DNA of 64,000 bases from Sphingomonas abietis (lineage in GTDB: Bacteria > Pseudomonadota > Alphaproteobacteria > Sphingomonadales > Sphingomonadaceae), in the NCBI RefSeq assembly GCF_027625475.1, contig NZ_CP115174.1, positions 496,001 to 560,000 of the forward strand, in the 5' to 3' direction. The first letter of the stretch is position 1; the number at the start of each line of letters is the position of its first letter. Below, piece by piece: positions 35,567 to 45,250 of this stretch. The notes below the pieces were generated by a model. The model saw only the letters and a program-made list of their open reading frames with translations. It was not told the DNA's origin and did not search any database. Both the position numbers and the translations under genes were made by a program.

Positions 35567-35725
35567 CTGTTCTCCGCTCAAATCCCCGGCGACGCGAAAG
35601 CTGTAGGCGGAACGATGCCGTTGCGCGCTAACAACGATCAAGATTTGAAGGACTTGGCGGAATGAGGCGACGAAGCGCCGATGGCCGCCTTGTGCGGCCG
35701 CGCGGATGCTCTAGGAAGCGCTGTC

Positions 35726-37009
35726 ATGGATAGGATCGTCATTCGCGGCGGCGCCAAGCTTTCGGGCCGCCTTCCCATCTCCGGTGCCAAGAATGCGGCG
35801 CTGACGCTGCTGCCGTGCGCGCTGCTCACGGACGAAGCGCTGACGCTCGGCAATTTGCCGCGCCTCGCCGATGTCGATGGGTTCGGCCATCTGCTGAACG
35901 GCATGGGCGTGTCGACCGCGATCGCCGGCGGCAGCCCCGACGAGTTCGGCCGCACCATGACGCTGGACGCGACGCGGATCACGTCCACCACCGCGCCCTA
36001 TGATTTCGTGCGCAAGATGCGCGCCTCGATCCTCGTGCTCGGCCCGCTGATCGCGCGGATGGGCGAGGCGACCGTCTCGCTGCCCGGCGGCTGCGCGATC
36101 GGCAACCGCCCGATCGATCTCCACCTGAAGGCGCTGGAGCAGCTCGGCGCGAAGCTCGAGATCACCGCCGGCTATGTCAAGGCGATGGCGCCCGACGGCG
36201 GCCTCAAGGGCGGCCGGATCGTGTTCCCGATCGTCTCGGTCGGCGCGACCGAGAATGCGCTGATGGCGGCGAGCCTCGCCACCGGCGAGACGATCATCGA
36301 CAATGCCGCGCGCGAGCCGGAAATCGTCGATCTGTGCCATTGCCTCGTCGCGATGGGCGCGGAGATCGAGGGGATCGGCAGCGAGCGGCTGATCGTCCAC
36401 GGCAAGCCGCGGCTCCACGGTGCCAGCTATCGGGTGATGCCCGATCGCATCGAGGCGGGCAGCTATGCCTGCGCGGCGGCGATCACCGGCGGCGAGCTCG
36501 AGCTGGTCGGCGCCGATGCCGAGGCGATGGGCGCGATCCTCGACGGCCTGCGCGAGACCGGGCTGCACATCGCCCCGACGGCGGACGGCGTGAAGGTGGC
36601 GGCCGACGGCAAGCTGCGCCCGCTCACGCTCTCGACCGCGCCCTATCCGGCCTTCCCGACCGACATGCAGGCGCAGTTCATGGCGATGCTGACGCTGGCC
36701 GACGGCGCCTCGGTGCTGACCGAGACGATCTTCGAGAATCGCTACATGCATGTGCCCGAGCTGGCGCGCATGGGGGCCGATATCCAGGTCCATGGCCGCA
36801 CCGCGGTGGTGCGTGGCGTCGACCGGCTGGTCGGCGCCGAGGTGATGGCCACCGATCTGCGCGCGTCGATGAGCCTGGTGCTCGCCGGCCTCGCCGCCGA
36901 GGGCGAGACGCGGGTGCATCGCGTCTATCATCTCGATCGCGGCTATGAGCGGCTCGAAGAGAAATTGAGCGCGGTCGGCGCCGATATCGAGCGCGAAGCC
37001 GATAGCTGA
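35726..37009 (+). CDS. murA: UDP-N-acetylglucosamine 1-carboxyvinyltransferase
   Basis: 427 residues from ATG 35726 (AGGAAG upstream), the usual MurA length. The N-terminal [17 protein letters not shown], the catalytic cysteine in [20 protein letters not shown] at about residue 115, and [18 protein letters not shown] with [14 protein letters not shown] are all present. The enzyme transfers enolpyruvate to UDP-GlcNAc, the first committed step of peptidoglycan synthesis and the target of fosfomycin; the active-site residue is Cys, not the resistant Asp variant. Confidence 0.97.
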   Translation: MDRIVIRGGAKLSGRLPISGAKNAALTLLPCALLTDEALTLGNLPRLADVDGFGHLLNGMGVSTAIAGGSPDEFGRTMTLDATRITSTTAPYDFVRKMRASILVLGPLIARMGEATVSLPGGCAIGNRPIDLHLKALEQLGAKLEITAGYVKAMAPDGGLKGGRIVFPIVSVGATENALMAASLATGETIIDNAAREPEIVDLCHCLVAMGAEIEGIGSERLIVHGKPRLHGASYRVMPDRIEAGSYACAAAITGGELELVGADAEAMGAILDGLRETGLHIAPTADGVKVAADGKLRPLTLSTAPYPAFPTDMQAQFMAMLTLADGASVLTETIFENRYMHVPELARMGADIQVHGRTAVVRGVDRLVGAEVMATDLRASMSLVLAGLAAEGETRVHRVYHLDRGYERLEEKLSAVGADIEREADS

Positions 37010-37100
37010 GCGACGCGGATCTCCGCACTTTGTTGAGGATTGATCCTTAGAAGAAACTGGTCCGCGGCCGTGAAGGAGTCGCAAGCCCAGGAGTCTCGCG

Positions 37101-37715
37101 GTGATCATCAGCAGCAACAGCGCGACCAGCGCCCTGACCCAGCAGCTGCAGGCCAACGGCCTGTCGGACGCGGCGGTCAAGCAGGTGAATGGCGATCTCG
37201 CCGCGGCCGTGAAGGACGTGACCGGCGCGAGCGGCGGCTCGGCCGATGCCGCTTCGGTGCGCGCGGCGCTGGATCAGCGGATTTCGGCGGATGTTGCGTC
37301 CGGCAAGCTGTCTGCCGGCGATGCCGCGAAGGTCAGCAAGACGCTCGACCAGATCGATGGCCAGGCGAGCGGATCGGGGATCACCAGCCAGTCGGCGCCT
37401 GTCGCCGCGGCACCGGCGTCCGGCGCTGCCGGCGCTGCGCAGGGTGGCGGCGGCGGTGGCGGTGGGGGCGGCGGAAGCGCCTCCAAGACCGAACTGTCCC
37501 GCGCCGTCACCATCTCGGGCGCGACCGAGACGACGATCATCACCTATACCGACGGCAGCACCGCGACGACCACGACGGTCGCCAGTGATGCCGACAAGAT
37601 CAAATATGGCAAGCCGGCCGCGACCGATGCCAACGGCACTACTAGCGCCGCCACCGCCGCGCAGGATTATCTGTCGACGATCGAGCCGGGCAGCCTGATC
37701 GACCAGCAGGCCTGA
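37101..37715 (+). CDS. Low-complexity protein of unknown function with poly-Gly linker
   Basis: 204 residues from GTG 37101, with CCAGGAG upstream. An N-terminal helical part (SATSALTQQLQANGLSD, VRAALDQRISADVASG) contains repeated short helices. A run of eleven glycines at about residue 115 is followed by a Thr-rich segment (TETTIITYTDGSTATTTTV). There is no signal peptide. The first 17 residues resemble the N-termini of small secreted or flagellar-associated sphingomonad proteins, but I know of no family assignment. It stands between murA and a DUF445 gene that points toward it. Confidence 0.65.
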   Translation: MIISSNSATSALTQQLQANGLSDAAVKQVNGDLAAAVKDVTGASGGSADAASVRAALDQRISADVASGKLSAGDAAKVSKTLDQIDGQASGSGITSQSAPVAAAPASGAAGAAQGGGGGGGGGGGSASKTELSRAVTISGATETTIITYTDGSTATTTTVASDADKIKYGKPAATDANGTTSAATAAQDYLSTIEPGSLIDQQA

Positions 37716-37734
37716 TCCCCGTCGTCTCGGGGAG

Positions 37735-39051
37735 CTACAGCCAGATATCGACGAGGTGGATGGCGAGGCCGACCAGCCCGCCGACCAGCGTGCCGTTGAC
37801 CCGGATATATTGCAGGTCGCGACCCACCGCCTGCTCCAGCCGCCCGGTGACCGTCTGGGCATCCCAGCCGCGCACCGTATCCGAGACCAGCCGGACGATG
37901 CCGTCGCCATAGGTGGCGGCGATGCCGACCGTCGCCCGGCGCGCGAACAGGTTGATGGTGCGGGCGAGGCGCGGCTCGGTCTGGAGGGTGGTGCCGAGCT
38001 GGCGCAGCGTCTCGCCGAGCCGCCCGGCCATCGCCGCCTGCGGATCGCGCGCGCCCTTCAGCAGCGCGGTGCGCGCCTGCGCCCACAGCCCGTCCAGCCA
38101 GGCCGCGACCGCCGGGCTGGCGATCAGCTCGTCCTTGAAGGCGTTGACCTTGTTCTGGAGCAGCGGGTCTTCGCGCAGGCGCCGCGCGAAATCGACCAGC
38201 CCTTCCTCGGCCTTGTCGCGCAGCGGATGCTCGGGATCCTCGCCGACCTCCTCGATCAGCCGATAGAGGCCGTCGAGGATCTTGTTGGCGAGCTTCTCGT
38301 CCAGCCCGGTCCAGCGCATCACCGATCCGGCGCGCTCGCTGATCATCGCGCGGATCGTCTCCTCGTGGGCGACGAGGGTGCGGCCGACCCATTCGATCGC
38401 ATTGTCGAGGATCGGCACATGGCGGTTGCGATCGATCGCGGCGTCGAGCGCCTGGCCGAGGATGGGGGCGATGTCGAGCGCGGCGAGACGCTGCGATACG
38501 GCGGCGCGGACCATGCCGCCCAGCCGCTCGGCATCCAGCGCACCGACGATATCGGCGATCAGCCGGGAGGCGCCGAGCCGCAGCCGGCTGGCGCGGGCCA
38601 GCGCAGGATCGGCGGCGGCGGGGCCGGGGGCGGCGAGGAACCGGCCGGTGGCGCCGGCCAGGTCCAGCCGGCGCATCCGCCGCGCGACCACCGAGGGGAT
38701 CAGGAAATTCTGGCGCAGGAAGGAGGCCAGCGCATCGCCGATGCGATCCTTGTTGCGCGGGATGATCGCGGTGTGCGGGATCGGCAGGCCGAGCGGGTGG
38801 CGGAACAAAGCGGTCACCGCGAACCAGTCGGCGAGGCCGCCGACCATCGCCGCCTCGGCGAAGGCGCGGACATAGCCGAGCCACGGATGACGCGGCTCGA
38901 ACGCGCGCGCGGCGACGTAGAGCAGTGCCATCGCCACCAGCAGCCCGGTCGCGACCCGACGCATCGTCCGTGGGCCGGCCTCGGCGGGATTCAGGCCGGG
39001 CCGGCTATGGGCCGGTGCGGACGGCAATGGTCTAACGGGTGCGACGCTCAT
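37735..39051 (-). CDS. DUF445 family membrane-associated protein
   Basis: 438 residues. An N-terminal region with a hydrophobic helix (MRRVATGLLVAMALLYVAARAF at about 30-50) is followed by the DUF445 signature YVRAFAEAAMVGGLADWFAVTALFRHPLGLPIPHTAIIPRNKDRIG. A long helical part runs to the C-terminal VNGTLVGGLVGLAIHLVDIW, which closes with a second hydrophobic segment. Members are membrane-associated proteins without a defined role. It is last in a leftward run with the RND efflux genes, with equal 31-base gaps, so it could belong to that operon. Confidence 0.88.
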   Translation of the reverse strand: MSVAPVRPLPSAPAHSRPGLNPAEAGPRTMRRVATGLLVAMALLYVAARAFEPRHPWLGYVRAFAEAAMVGGLADWFAVTALFRHPLGLPIPHTAIIPRNKDRIGDALASFLRQNFLIPSVVARRMRRLDLAGATGRFLAAPGPAAADPALARASRLRLGASRLIADIVGALDAERLGGMVRAAVSQRLAALDIAPILGQALDAAIDRNRHVPILDNAIEWVGRTLVAHEETIRAMISERAGSVMRWTGLDEKLANKILDGLYRLIEEVGEDPEHPLRDKAEEGLVDFARRLREDPLLQNKVNAFKDELIASPAVAAWLDGLWAQARTALLKGARDPQAAMAGRLGETLRQLGTTLQTEPRLARTINLFARRATVGIAATYGDGIVRLVSDTVRGWDAQTVTGRLEQAVGRDLQYIRVNGTLVGGLVGLAIHLVDIWL

Positions 39052-39082
39052 GCCTCCTCAAAGGCACGAGGCGGCGGAAGGT

Positions 39083-42000
39083 TCATTCCGCCGCCTGTGC
39101 AGCCCCACGATGCCCCGATTCGCCGCCATTGGTAAAGATGCGGCCGAGGCGCGGGCCGATCCGGCGCTCGAACCCGTCGGCGAGGCTGAAGCCGGCCGGC
39201 ACGATCAGCAACGTCAGCACGGTCGAGAGGATCAGGCCGCCGATCACCATCACCGCCATCGGCTGGTTGAACGATCCGTCGCCGCCGATCGAGAGCGCGG
39301 TCGGGATCATGCCGGCCACCATCGCCACGGTGGTCATCACGATCGGCTGGGCGCGCTTGTGCCCGGCATCGAGGATGGCGGCATCGCGCGGCACGCCGTG
39401 GCGCATCTGCTCGATCGCGAAATCGATCAGCAGGATCGAGTTCTTGGCGACGATGCCGAGCAGCATCAGCAGCCCGATCAGCGTCGGCAGCGAGTTGGGC
39501 ATCCCGCAGATGTGCAGCGCGATCAGCCCGCCGAGCGGCGCCAGCGCCAGCGAGCAGAGGTTGACGAACGGCGGCACCACGCGGCGGTAGAGCAGCACCA
39601 GCACCGCGAAGACGAGCAGGATGCCCGAGACCAGCGCGATGATGAAGTTGGTCACCATCTCCTCCTGCCACTTGGCCTGGCCCGATGCCGCATAATGGAC
39701 GCCGGTGGGCAACGCCTTCATCGCCGGCAGATCGAGGATATGCTGGCGCTCCTCGCCGGCGATCGCGCCGGGCACCAGATCGGCGCTCAGGATGACGCGG
39801 CGCTCCTGGTTGTAGCGCTTGATCTCGGACGGGCCGGCCCCGAAGCTGATGTCGGCGACGACGCGCAGCGGGATCGATCCGCCGGTGGTGGTGGGCACCG
39901 GCAGGTTGCGGATCGTCGAGATGTCCGACCGGCTATTCTGGTCGAGCGCGACGCGGATCGGGATCTGGCGATCGGACAGCGAGAATTTCGCCGCATTCTG
40001 GTCGATCTCGCCGATCGTGGCGATGCGGATCGTCTGGCTGAGCGCATCGGTGGTGACGCCCATCTGCGCGGCGAGATCGAGGTTCGGCTTGATCACGATC
40101 TCGGGGCGCGGAATCTCGCCCTCGATCCGCGGCGCGACCAGCTTGGGCAGGTGCTTCATCTGGGCGAGCACCGCCTGCGCGGCCTGTTGCAGCTTGGCGG
40201 GATCGTCGCCGGCCAGCATCATCGAGATGTCGCGCGAACTGCCGTCGCCGCCGCCATTCTGCGATTCGAAGGTCACCCGCGCGTCGGCGATCTTGTTGAG
40301 CGTCGGCGCCAGGGCGCGTTCGAATTCGGTGCTCGTGCGCGTGCGCTCCTTGCGCAGCGTCATCGCGATCTCGGCATTGCCGACATTGATGAACTCGACG
40401 GCGACCTGCACCTCCGGCTGCGCCCGCAGGATCGCGCTCACCCTGTCGGTCATCGCGGTGGTCTGCTCCAGCGTGGTGCCGGGCACCATCTGGATCTCGA
40501 CATGGCTGGTGTCCGAATTCTGCTCCGGCTGGAACGTGAAGGAGAGGGTCGCGAACGAGACGACGGTGAGGACGAGCGCGATCATCGCGATCCCCATCGT
40601 CCAGGCCCGATGGTCCCACAGCCAGGCGGTGTAGCGCTGGCCGGCGGCCTTGCGGGCCTTGGCGCTGCTGGTGTCGAGCGTCCAGCGCAGCAGCGACTGG
40701 TAGCGATCGGCCAGATAGCCGCCGGAATGCTCCTGCTGGCCATGCGGCTTGAGGAAATAGGCGGCGATCATCGGCGTGATCAGGCGCGCGACGAGCAGGC
40801 TCATCAGCACCGCGACGACCACGGTCATCCCGAAATTCTTGAAATATTGCCCGGCGATGCCCGGCATCAGGCTGACCGGCAGGAACACCGCGACGATGGT
40901 GAAGGTGGTGCCGACGACGGCGAGGCCGATCTCGTCGGCGGCATCGATCGAGGCCTGATAGGCGGTCTTGCCCATCCGCATGTGGCGCACGATGTTCTCG
41001 ATCTCCACGATCGCGTCATCGACCAGCACGCCGGCCACCAGGCTGAGCGCGAGCAGGGTCATGGTGTTGAGCGTGAAGCCCATCATGTCCATGATCCAGA
41101 AGGTCGGGATCGCCGACAGCGGGATTGCCAGCGCCGAGATCAGGGTCGCGCGCCGGTCGCGCAGGAAGAAGAACACCACGACCACCGCCAGCACCGCGCC
41201 TTCGACCATCGAGCCGAGCGCTTCGTGATACTGGTCGATCGTGTAGTCGACCCCGGCCACGCGCTTGACGAAATGGACCTTCGGATTCTCCTTCTCGATC
41301 TGGGCGAGAATCTGGACGGCCTGGTGGTAGATGGTGACGTCCGACGCGCCGCGTGCGCGCATGATCGAGAAGGCGATCGTCGGCTTGCCGTTCATCTTGG
41401 CGGTCTGGCGGACCTCGCCGTAGAGATCCTTCACGGTGGCGATGTCGGAGAGCTTGATCGACCGGCCGCCCCCCAGGCCGATCTGCACCTGGGCCAGATG
41501 GAAGGCATCCTGCGCGTTGCCGAGGATGCGCACCGACTGTTCCGCGCCGGCGATCTCCGCGCGGCCGCCGGCGGCGTTGGTGTTGATCGCCATCAGCTGC
41601 TGGTTGACCTGGCTGGCGGTGACGCCGATCGCCTGCATCTTCACCGGATCGAGGATCACGCGGATCTCGCGGCTCACCCCGCCATAGGTGTTGACGGTCT
41701 GCATCCCCTCTATCCCGAGCAGCCTCCGGGCGACATCATTCTGCACATACCAGGAGAGCTGCTCCATGGTCATGTCGTTGGCGCTGACCGACCAGCGGGC
41801 GATCGCATTGCCGGTGACCTGCGCGCGCGACACCTGGGGTTCCAGAATGCCGTTGGGCAGCGATCCGCGGATCTGCGAGATCGCCTCGCGCACGTCGTTG
41901 GTGGCGCGATCGACCGGGGTATCCAGCGTGAACTGGACGAACATCTGCACGTCGCCCTCGTCGATCGTCGTCTGGATCTCGTCGACGCCTTCGAGGCTGC

Positions 42001-42217
42001 GAACCGCCGCCTCGACCTTCTGGGCGATCTGGGTCTCCATCTCGACGGGGGCGGCGCCCGGCTGCGAAATCTCGACGATCACGCCGGGGAAGGTGATCTC
42101 CGGATCCTGGTTCACGTCCATGCGCATGAACGAGACGATGCCGGCGAAGGTGAACGCCGCGAACAGCACCAGCGCGAACACCGGATTGCGGATCGACCAG
42201 GCGGAGATGTTACGCAT
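39083..42217 (-). CDS. RND efflux transporter, inner-membrane permease
   Basis: 1044 residues, full length for the HAE1/AcrB class. The N-terminal RNPVFALVLFAAFTFAGIVSF is transmembrane helix 1. The proton-relay aspartates lie in SLVAGVLVDDAIVEIENI (helix 4), and the partner lysine in LLGIVAKNSILLIDF (helix 10). Two large periplasmic porter loops are present. The sequence resembles the MdtB/MexK-like branch with MRMDVNQDPEITFPGV near the start rather than AcrB of enterics. It works with the adaptor encoded 31 bases upstream; no outer-membrane channel gene is present in the window. Substrate unknown. Confidence 0.95.
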   Translation of the reverse strand: MRNISAWSIRNPVFALVLFAAFTFAGIVSFMRMDVNQDPEITFPGVIVEISQPGAAPVEMETQIAQKVEAAVRSLEGVDEIQTTIDEGDVQMFVQFTLDTPVDRATNDVREAISQIRGSLPNGILEPQVSRAQVTGNAIARWSVSANDMTMEQLSWYVQNDVARRLLGIEGMQTVNTYGGVSREIRVILDPVKMQAIGVTASQVNQQLMAINTNAAGGRAEIAGAEQSVRILGNAQDAFHLAQVQIGLGGGRSIKLSDIATVKDLYGEVRQTAKMNGKPTIAFSIMRARGASDVTIYHQAVQILAQIEKENPKVHFVKRVAGVDYTIDQYHEALGSMVEGAVLAVVVVFFFLRDRRATLISALAIPLSAIPTFWIMDMMGFTLNTMTLLALSLVAGVLVDDAIVEIENIVRHMRMGKTAYQASIDAADEIGLAVVGTTFTIVAVFLPVSLMPGIAGQYFKNFGMTVVVAVLMSLLVARLITPMIAAYFLKPHGQQEHSGGYLADRYQSLLRWTLDTSSAKARKAAGQRYTAWLWDHRAWTMGIAMIALVLTVVSFATLSFTFQPEQNSDTSHVEIQMVPGTTLEQTTAMTDRVSAILRAQPEVQVAVEFINVGNAEIAMTLRKERTRTSTEFERALAPTLNKIADARVTFESQNGGGDGSSRDISMMLAGDDPAKLQQAAQAVLAQMKHLPKLVAPRIEGEIPRPEIVIKPNLDLAAQMGVTTDALSQTIRIATIGEIDQNAAKFSLSDRQIPIRVALDQNSRSDISTIRNLPVPTTTGGSIPLRVVADISFGAGPSEIKRYNQERRVILSADLVPGAIAGEERQHILDLPAMKALPTGVHYAASGQAKWQEEMVTNFIIALVSGILLVFAVLVLLYRRVVPPFVNLCSLALAPLGGLIALHICGMPNSLPTLIGLLMLLGIVAKNSILLIDFAIEQMRHGVPRDAAILDAGHKRAQPIVMTTVAMVAGMIPTALSIGGDGSFNQPMAVMVIGGLILSTVLTLLIVPAGFSLADGFERRIGPRLGRIFTNGGESGHRGAAQAAE

Positions 42218-42248
42218 GTTTTCGAATCCTGTGCGTGAGGCGCGGGCC

Positions 42249-43409
42249 TCAGTTCCGCTTCAGCTCGGGGACCACCTGCTCGCCGACGTTCAGGAAGGCG
42301 CCGGCCGAATAGACCACCTTCTCGTCGCCCTGCAGGCCGGACAGCACGGCGATGCCGGTATCGGAGACGTCGCCGATCTTCACCGGGCGGCGCGCGATCT
42401 TGTCGTCCTTGTCGATGACATAGACATAGTTGCCCTGATCGTCGCTCAGCACCGCCGATTCCGGCAGCACGGGCGCATTGGTGTGCTGGGAGGAGAAGTT
42501 GGCGGTGGCGAAGCCGCCGGGGCGCAGCGACGGATCATAGCTCAGCTGCACGCGGACGGTGCCCTGGCGGCTGACCGAATCGATGATCGGTGCGATCTGC
42601 CAGATCGTGCCGACATAGCTGCGGCTGGCGCCGATGGGGGCGACCTGTACCTGCATGCCGACGCGCAGGCCGGACATGTCCTGCTCGGCGAGCCTGGCCT
42701 GCATCTCGAGCGTGCCGTCCATCGCGATCTGGAACAGCGCGTTGGAGCCGGAGCTGACGATCTGCCCCGCTTCGACCGCGCGGGCCAGCACGAGGCCGGA
42801 AGCAGGAGCGCGGATGTCGAGCCGGCCGAGACGCGCCGACTGCTCGCGATATTGTGCCTGCGCGAGCTGCACGGCGGCATTGGCGGCATCGCGCGCCGCG
42901 ATCCGCGAATCGATGTCGGACTTGGAGATGAAGCCGCGGGCGACCAGCGCCTGGGCGCGATCGAGATTATTCTGGGCGAGCTTGGCATTGGCCACCGCAG
43001 ACGCGATCTGCGCCTGCATCTGGCTGGTCTGGGCGGCCTGCACGGCCGGATCGACGGTGGCGAGCGTCTGGCCCGCATGGACCCAGTCGCCGGCATCGAC
43101 CAGCACGCGGCTGACCATGCCGCCTTCGCCTGCAACGCCGACCGGCATGTTGCGCTTGGCCATCAGCGTGCCGGTGGCGGTGACGTTGGCGGCGACCGAG
43201 GTGCGACCAGGCACGATCACCGTGACGGTGGGCGCGGCGCTGACCGGGGCGACAATCGGGGCATGGCGACGACCGATCAGGATGCCGGCGACGATGACGA
43301 TCGCGAAGATCGCCACGAAGATCAGGATCAGCCTGCGGCGACGCGCCCTGGTGGCGCGATCGACATCCTCCGCGCTCGCGTCGGCGTTCCATCCCTGCTC
43401 GTAGTTCAT
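42249..43409 (-). CDS. RND efflux periplasmic adaptor (membrane fusion protein)
   Basis: 386 residues from ATG 43409; a GTG eight codons upstream also lies in frame but is badly spaced from GGAGG. There is a membrane anchor at about residues 28-48 (LILIFVAIFAIVIVAGILIG). The biotinyl-lipoyl halves (VTATGTLMAKRNMPVGVAGEGGMVSRVLVDAGDWVHAGQTLATVD, and LDIRAPASGLVLARAVEAGQIVSSG) flank an alpha-hairpin, and a beta-barrel and membrane-proximal domain follow. It bridges the permease and an outer-membrane channel. First gene of the leftward efflux operon; its 5' region diverges from the SIMPL gene. Confidence 0.93.
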   Translation of the reverse strand: MNYEQGWNADASAEDVDRATRARRRRLILIFVAIFAIVIVAGILIGRRHAPIVAPVSAAPTVTVIVPGRTSVAANVTATGTLMAKRNMPVGVAGEGGMVSRVLVDAGDWVHAGQTLATVDPAVQAAQTSQMQAQIASAVANAKLAQNNLDRAQALVARGFISKSDIDSRIAARDAANAAVQLAQAQYREQSARLGRLDIRAPASGLVLARAVEAGQIVSSGSNALFQIAMDGTLEMQARLAEQDMSGLRVGMQVQVAPIGASRSYVGTIWQIAPIIDSVSRQGTVRVQLSYDPSLRPGGFATANFSSQHTNAPVLPESAVLSDDQGNYVYVIDKDDKIARRPVKIGDVSDTGIAVLSGLQGDEKVVYSAGAFLNVGEQVVPELKRN

Positions 43410-43624
43410 GCCCTCACCCTGCGCATACTGCACCCCTCCAAGGGCCCCCGAAGTGTGTTATCTTAATATATCACTGCCGACAAGCGGATGTTGCCGATCC
43501 CGTGCGTGCCTCTGTTATCATGAACCCAGGCTGCTGCCCATGTTCAGCTTCGGTTGATCGTCGGACGGGCACGCCTCGCGGAATGCGCCGGGCAGGGGTC
43601 GTCCGGCCAAGGGAGATGATCGCC

Positions 43625-44356
43625 ATGAACACCCGTATCCGTTCCGCCGCCGTGCTGTCGGCATTGGCCATGGGCCTGGCCGTGCCGGCCGCCGCACTGG
43701 CCGATGACGTCGCGACCGTGCCGATCGCCGGCACCCGGCTCGACATCAGTGCCGAGGGCGAGGTGACGCGCGCGCCCGACATCGCGACGCTCAGTGCCGG
43801 CGTCGTGACCCAGGCCGCGACGGCCGCGTCCGCGATGGCGGACAATGCGAAGACGATGGCGGCGACGGTCGCGGCGCTGAAGCGGGCCGGGGTGGCCGAC
43901 AAGGACATCCGCACCGCTTCGCTCAGCCTCCAGCCGCAATATCGCTACGCCGACAACCAGCCGGCGGTGGTGACCGGCTATCAGGCCAGCAACCAGCTGA
44001 CCGTCACCTTCCGCGACATCAAGCAGGCCGGGCCGATCCTCGATACGCTGGTGGCGCAGGGGGTGAACCAGATCAGCGGGCCGGACTTCGCACTGGAGCA
44101 TCCCGACGCGGCGATGGACGAGGCGCGGATCGCGGCGATGCGCAAGGCGCGCGCCAAGGCCGATCTCTACGCCCGGGCATCCGGCATGACGGTGAAGCGC
44201 ATCGTCGCGATCAACGAGGGCGGCGGCTATTCGCCGCAGCCGCCGCGCCCGGTGTTCATGATGGCGCGCGCCGCCCCCAAGGTGGCGGAAAGCGACCTCC
44301 AGCCCGGCGAAGAGAAGATCGGCGTCACGGTCAACGTGACGTTCGAGCTGCAATAG
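43625..44356 (+). CDS. SIMPL (DUF541) domain periplasmic protein
   Basis: 243 residues from ATG 43625. The signal peptide MNTRIRSAAVLSALAMGLAVPAAALA cleaves near residue 26. The mature protein shows the SIMPL pattern: ISAEGEVTRAPDIATLSAGVVTQAATA, then YQASNQLTVTFRDIKQAG and the C-terminal EEKIGVTVNVTFEL. SIMPL proteins are envelope proteins, named from a signalling role in the mammalian homologue, with unclear bacterial function. GGGAGA lies upstream. It diverges from the efflux operon. Confidence 0.9.
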   Translation: MNTRIRSAAVLSALAMGLAVPAAALADDVATVPIAGTRLDISAEGEVTRAPDIATLSAGVVTQAATAASAMADNAKTMAATVAALKRAGVADKDIRTASLSLQPQYRYADNQPAVVTGYQASNQLTVTFRDIKQAGPILDTLVAQGVNQISGPDFALEHPDAAMDEARIAAMRKARAKADLYARASGMTVKRIVAINEGGGYSPQPPRPVFMMARAAPKVAESDLQPGEEKIGVTVNVTFELQ

Positions 44357-44374
44357 GCAGGCGGGCACGAACAA

Positions 44375-44406
44375 AGGGCCGCCCTGCCGGATGGCGGGGC
44401 GGCCCT
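44375..44406. terminator. Bidirectional terminator between the SIMPL and GlsB genes
   Basis: A 14-bp stem with one wobble pair (AGGGCCGCCCTGCC at 44375-44388 with GGCGGGGCGGCCCT at 44393-44406) closes loop GGAT. On the minus strand it is followed by TTTGTTCG, so the leftward glsB-like transcript is the better fit. It lies between convergent genes. Confidence 0.8.
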
Positions 44407-44438
44407 GATCGCACGCTCAAGCAACGCAACGATCGGCG

Positions 44439-44690
44439 TCAGCGCACCGTGCCGCGACGCACCAGATTGACGATCGCGAGCAGGATCACCGCACCGATCA
44501 GCGAATAGATGAACGTGGTCACGGTGATCGCCTGGTTGATGCCGGCGCCGAACAGGAACGACGCGATCACCGAGCCGATAATGCCGACGACGATATTCAG
44601 GATGATGCCCTGCTGGCCGTCCGTGCGCATGATGATGCTGGCAAGCCAGCCGCAAATGCCACCAATGATCAACCAAATGAGAATACCCAT
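44439..44690 (-). CDS. GlsB/YeaQ/YmgE family stress-response membrane protein
   Basis: 83 residues from ATG 44690. Three hydrophobic helices with the family glycine pattern: MGILIWLIIGGICGWLASIIM, GIILNIVVGIIGSVIASFLFG and a third TFIYSLIGAVILLAIVNLV. These small inner-membrane proteins are often induced under general stress, but the mechanism is unknown. It is transcribed toward the SIMPL gene and ends 33 bases before a shared hairpin. Confidence 0.93.
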   Translation of the reverse strand: MGILIWLIIGGICGWLASIIMRTDGQQGIILNIVVGIIGSVIASFLFGAGINQAITVTTFIYSLIGAVILLAIVNLVRRGTVR

Positions 44691-44811
44691 AACAAGCCTC
44701 CTACCTCGCCGCGCACAGGCCCTTTGCCTGCGGGGCGCTCCGGCTTCTTGATACGCGTGAGGAACGACTTCGTTCCTCTCCGGCCTTGACTGCAAGGGGT
44801 GGCCGAAACGC

Positions 44812-44848
44812 GAAAGGGCCGCCCGCATCTGCTGCGGACGGCCCTTTC
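44812..44848 (-). terminator. Terminator downstream of sciP
   Basis: On the minus strand GAAAGGGCCG pairs with CGGCCCTTTC (44848-44839 with 44821-44812) around an inner stem TCCGCA/TGCGGG with mismatch and a short loop. The stem itself ends in TTTC and is followed by GCGTTT. It starts 22 bases after the sciP stop. Confidence 0.75.
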
Positions 44849-44869
44849 AGGGCGATGGTCGATCGGCGA

Positions 44870-45169
44870 TCAGAACTTCTGCTGGCGCTCGTAGACCGAC
44901 TTATAATGCTGGATGCGGGTGACGCGCAGCCCCGGCATGCCCGAGCGATCGACGGCCCGCTGCCAGCCGGCAAATTCCTCCAGGGTGAGCGAATAGCGAT
45001 CGCACACTTCGTCGACGGTGAGCAGGCCGCCATTCACGGCCGCCACCACTTCGGCCTTGCGCCGCACGACCCAGCGGCGGGTCTCCGGCGGCGGCAGGCT
45101 GTCCAGCGTCAGCGGCTCGCCGAGGGGGCCGATTACCTGAGCTGGACGAAATTTCTGATTCTCGATCAC
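44870..45169 (-). CDS. sciP: CtrA inhibitor SciP (DUF1153)
   Basis: 99 residues from GTG 45169, preceded by CGAGGTG. The sequence IENQKFRPAQVIGPLGEPLTLDSLPPPETRRWVVRRKAEVVAAVNGGLL and the helix-turn-helix TVDEVCDRYSLTLEEFAGWQRAVDRSG match Caulobacter SciP, which binds the master regulator CtrA and blocks recruitment of RNA polymerase. Its presence implies a CtrA cell-cycle or motility circuit in this organism. It is a single-gene unit followed by its own terminator. Confidence 0.93.
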   Translation of the reverse strand: MIENQKFRPAQVIGPLGEPLTLDSLPPPETRRWVVRRKAEVVAAVNGGLLTVDEVCDRYSLTLEEFAGWQRAVDRSGMPGLRVTRIQHYKSVYERQQKF

Positions 45170-45250
45170 ATCACACCTCGAACTGGGCCGTAGCCGGCGA
45201 TGCTCCCCCATCGCGTTCGCCCCTTCTAACCGGGACCGGTTGAAGGAACG

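Noticed and set aside
39050..42238. A 1062-codon open frame antisense to the RND permease
   Set aside because: It is the mirror of a real gene with strongly biased third positions; its product is His/Arg/Asp-rich nonsense without domains, while the opposite strand encodes an intact AcrB-class protein.
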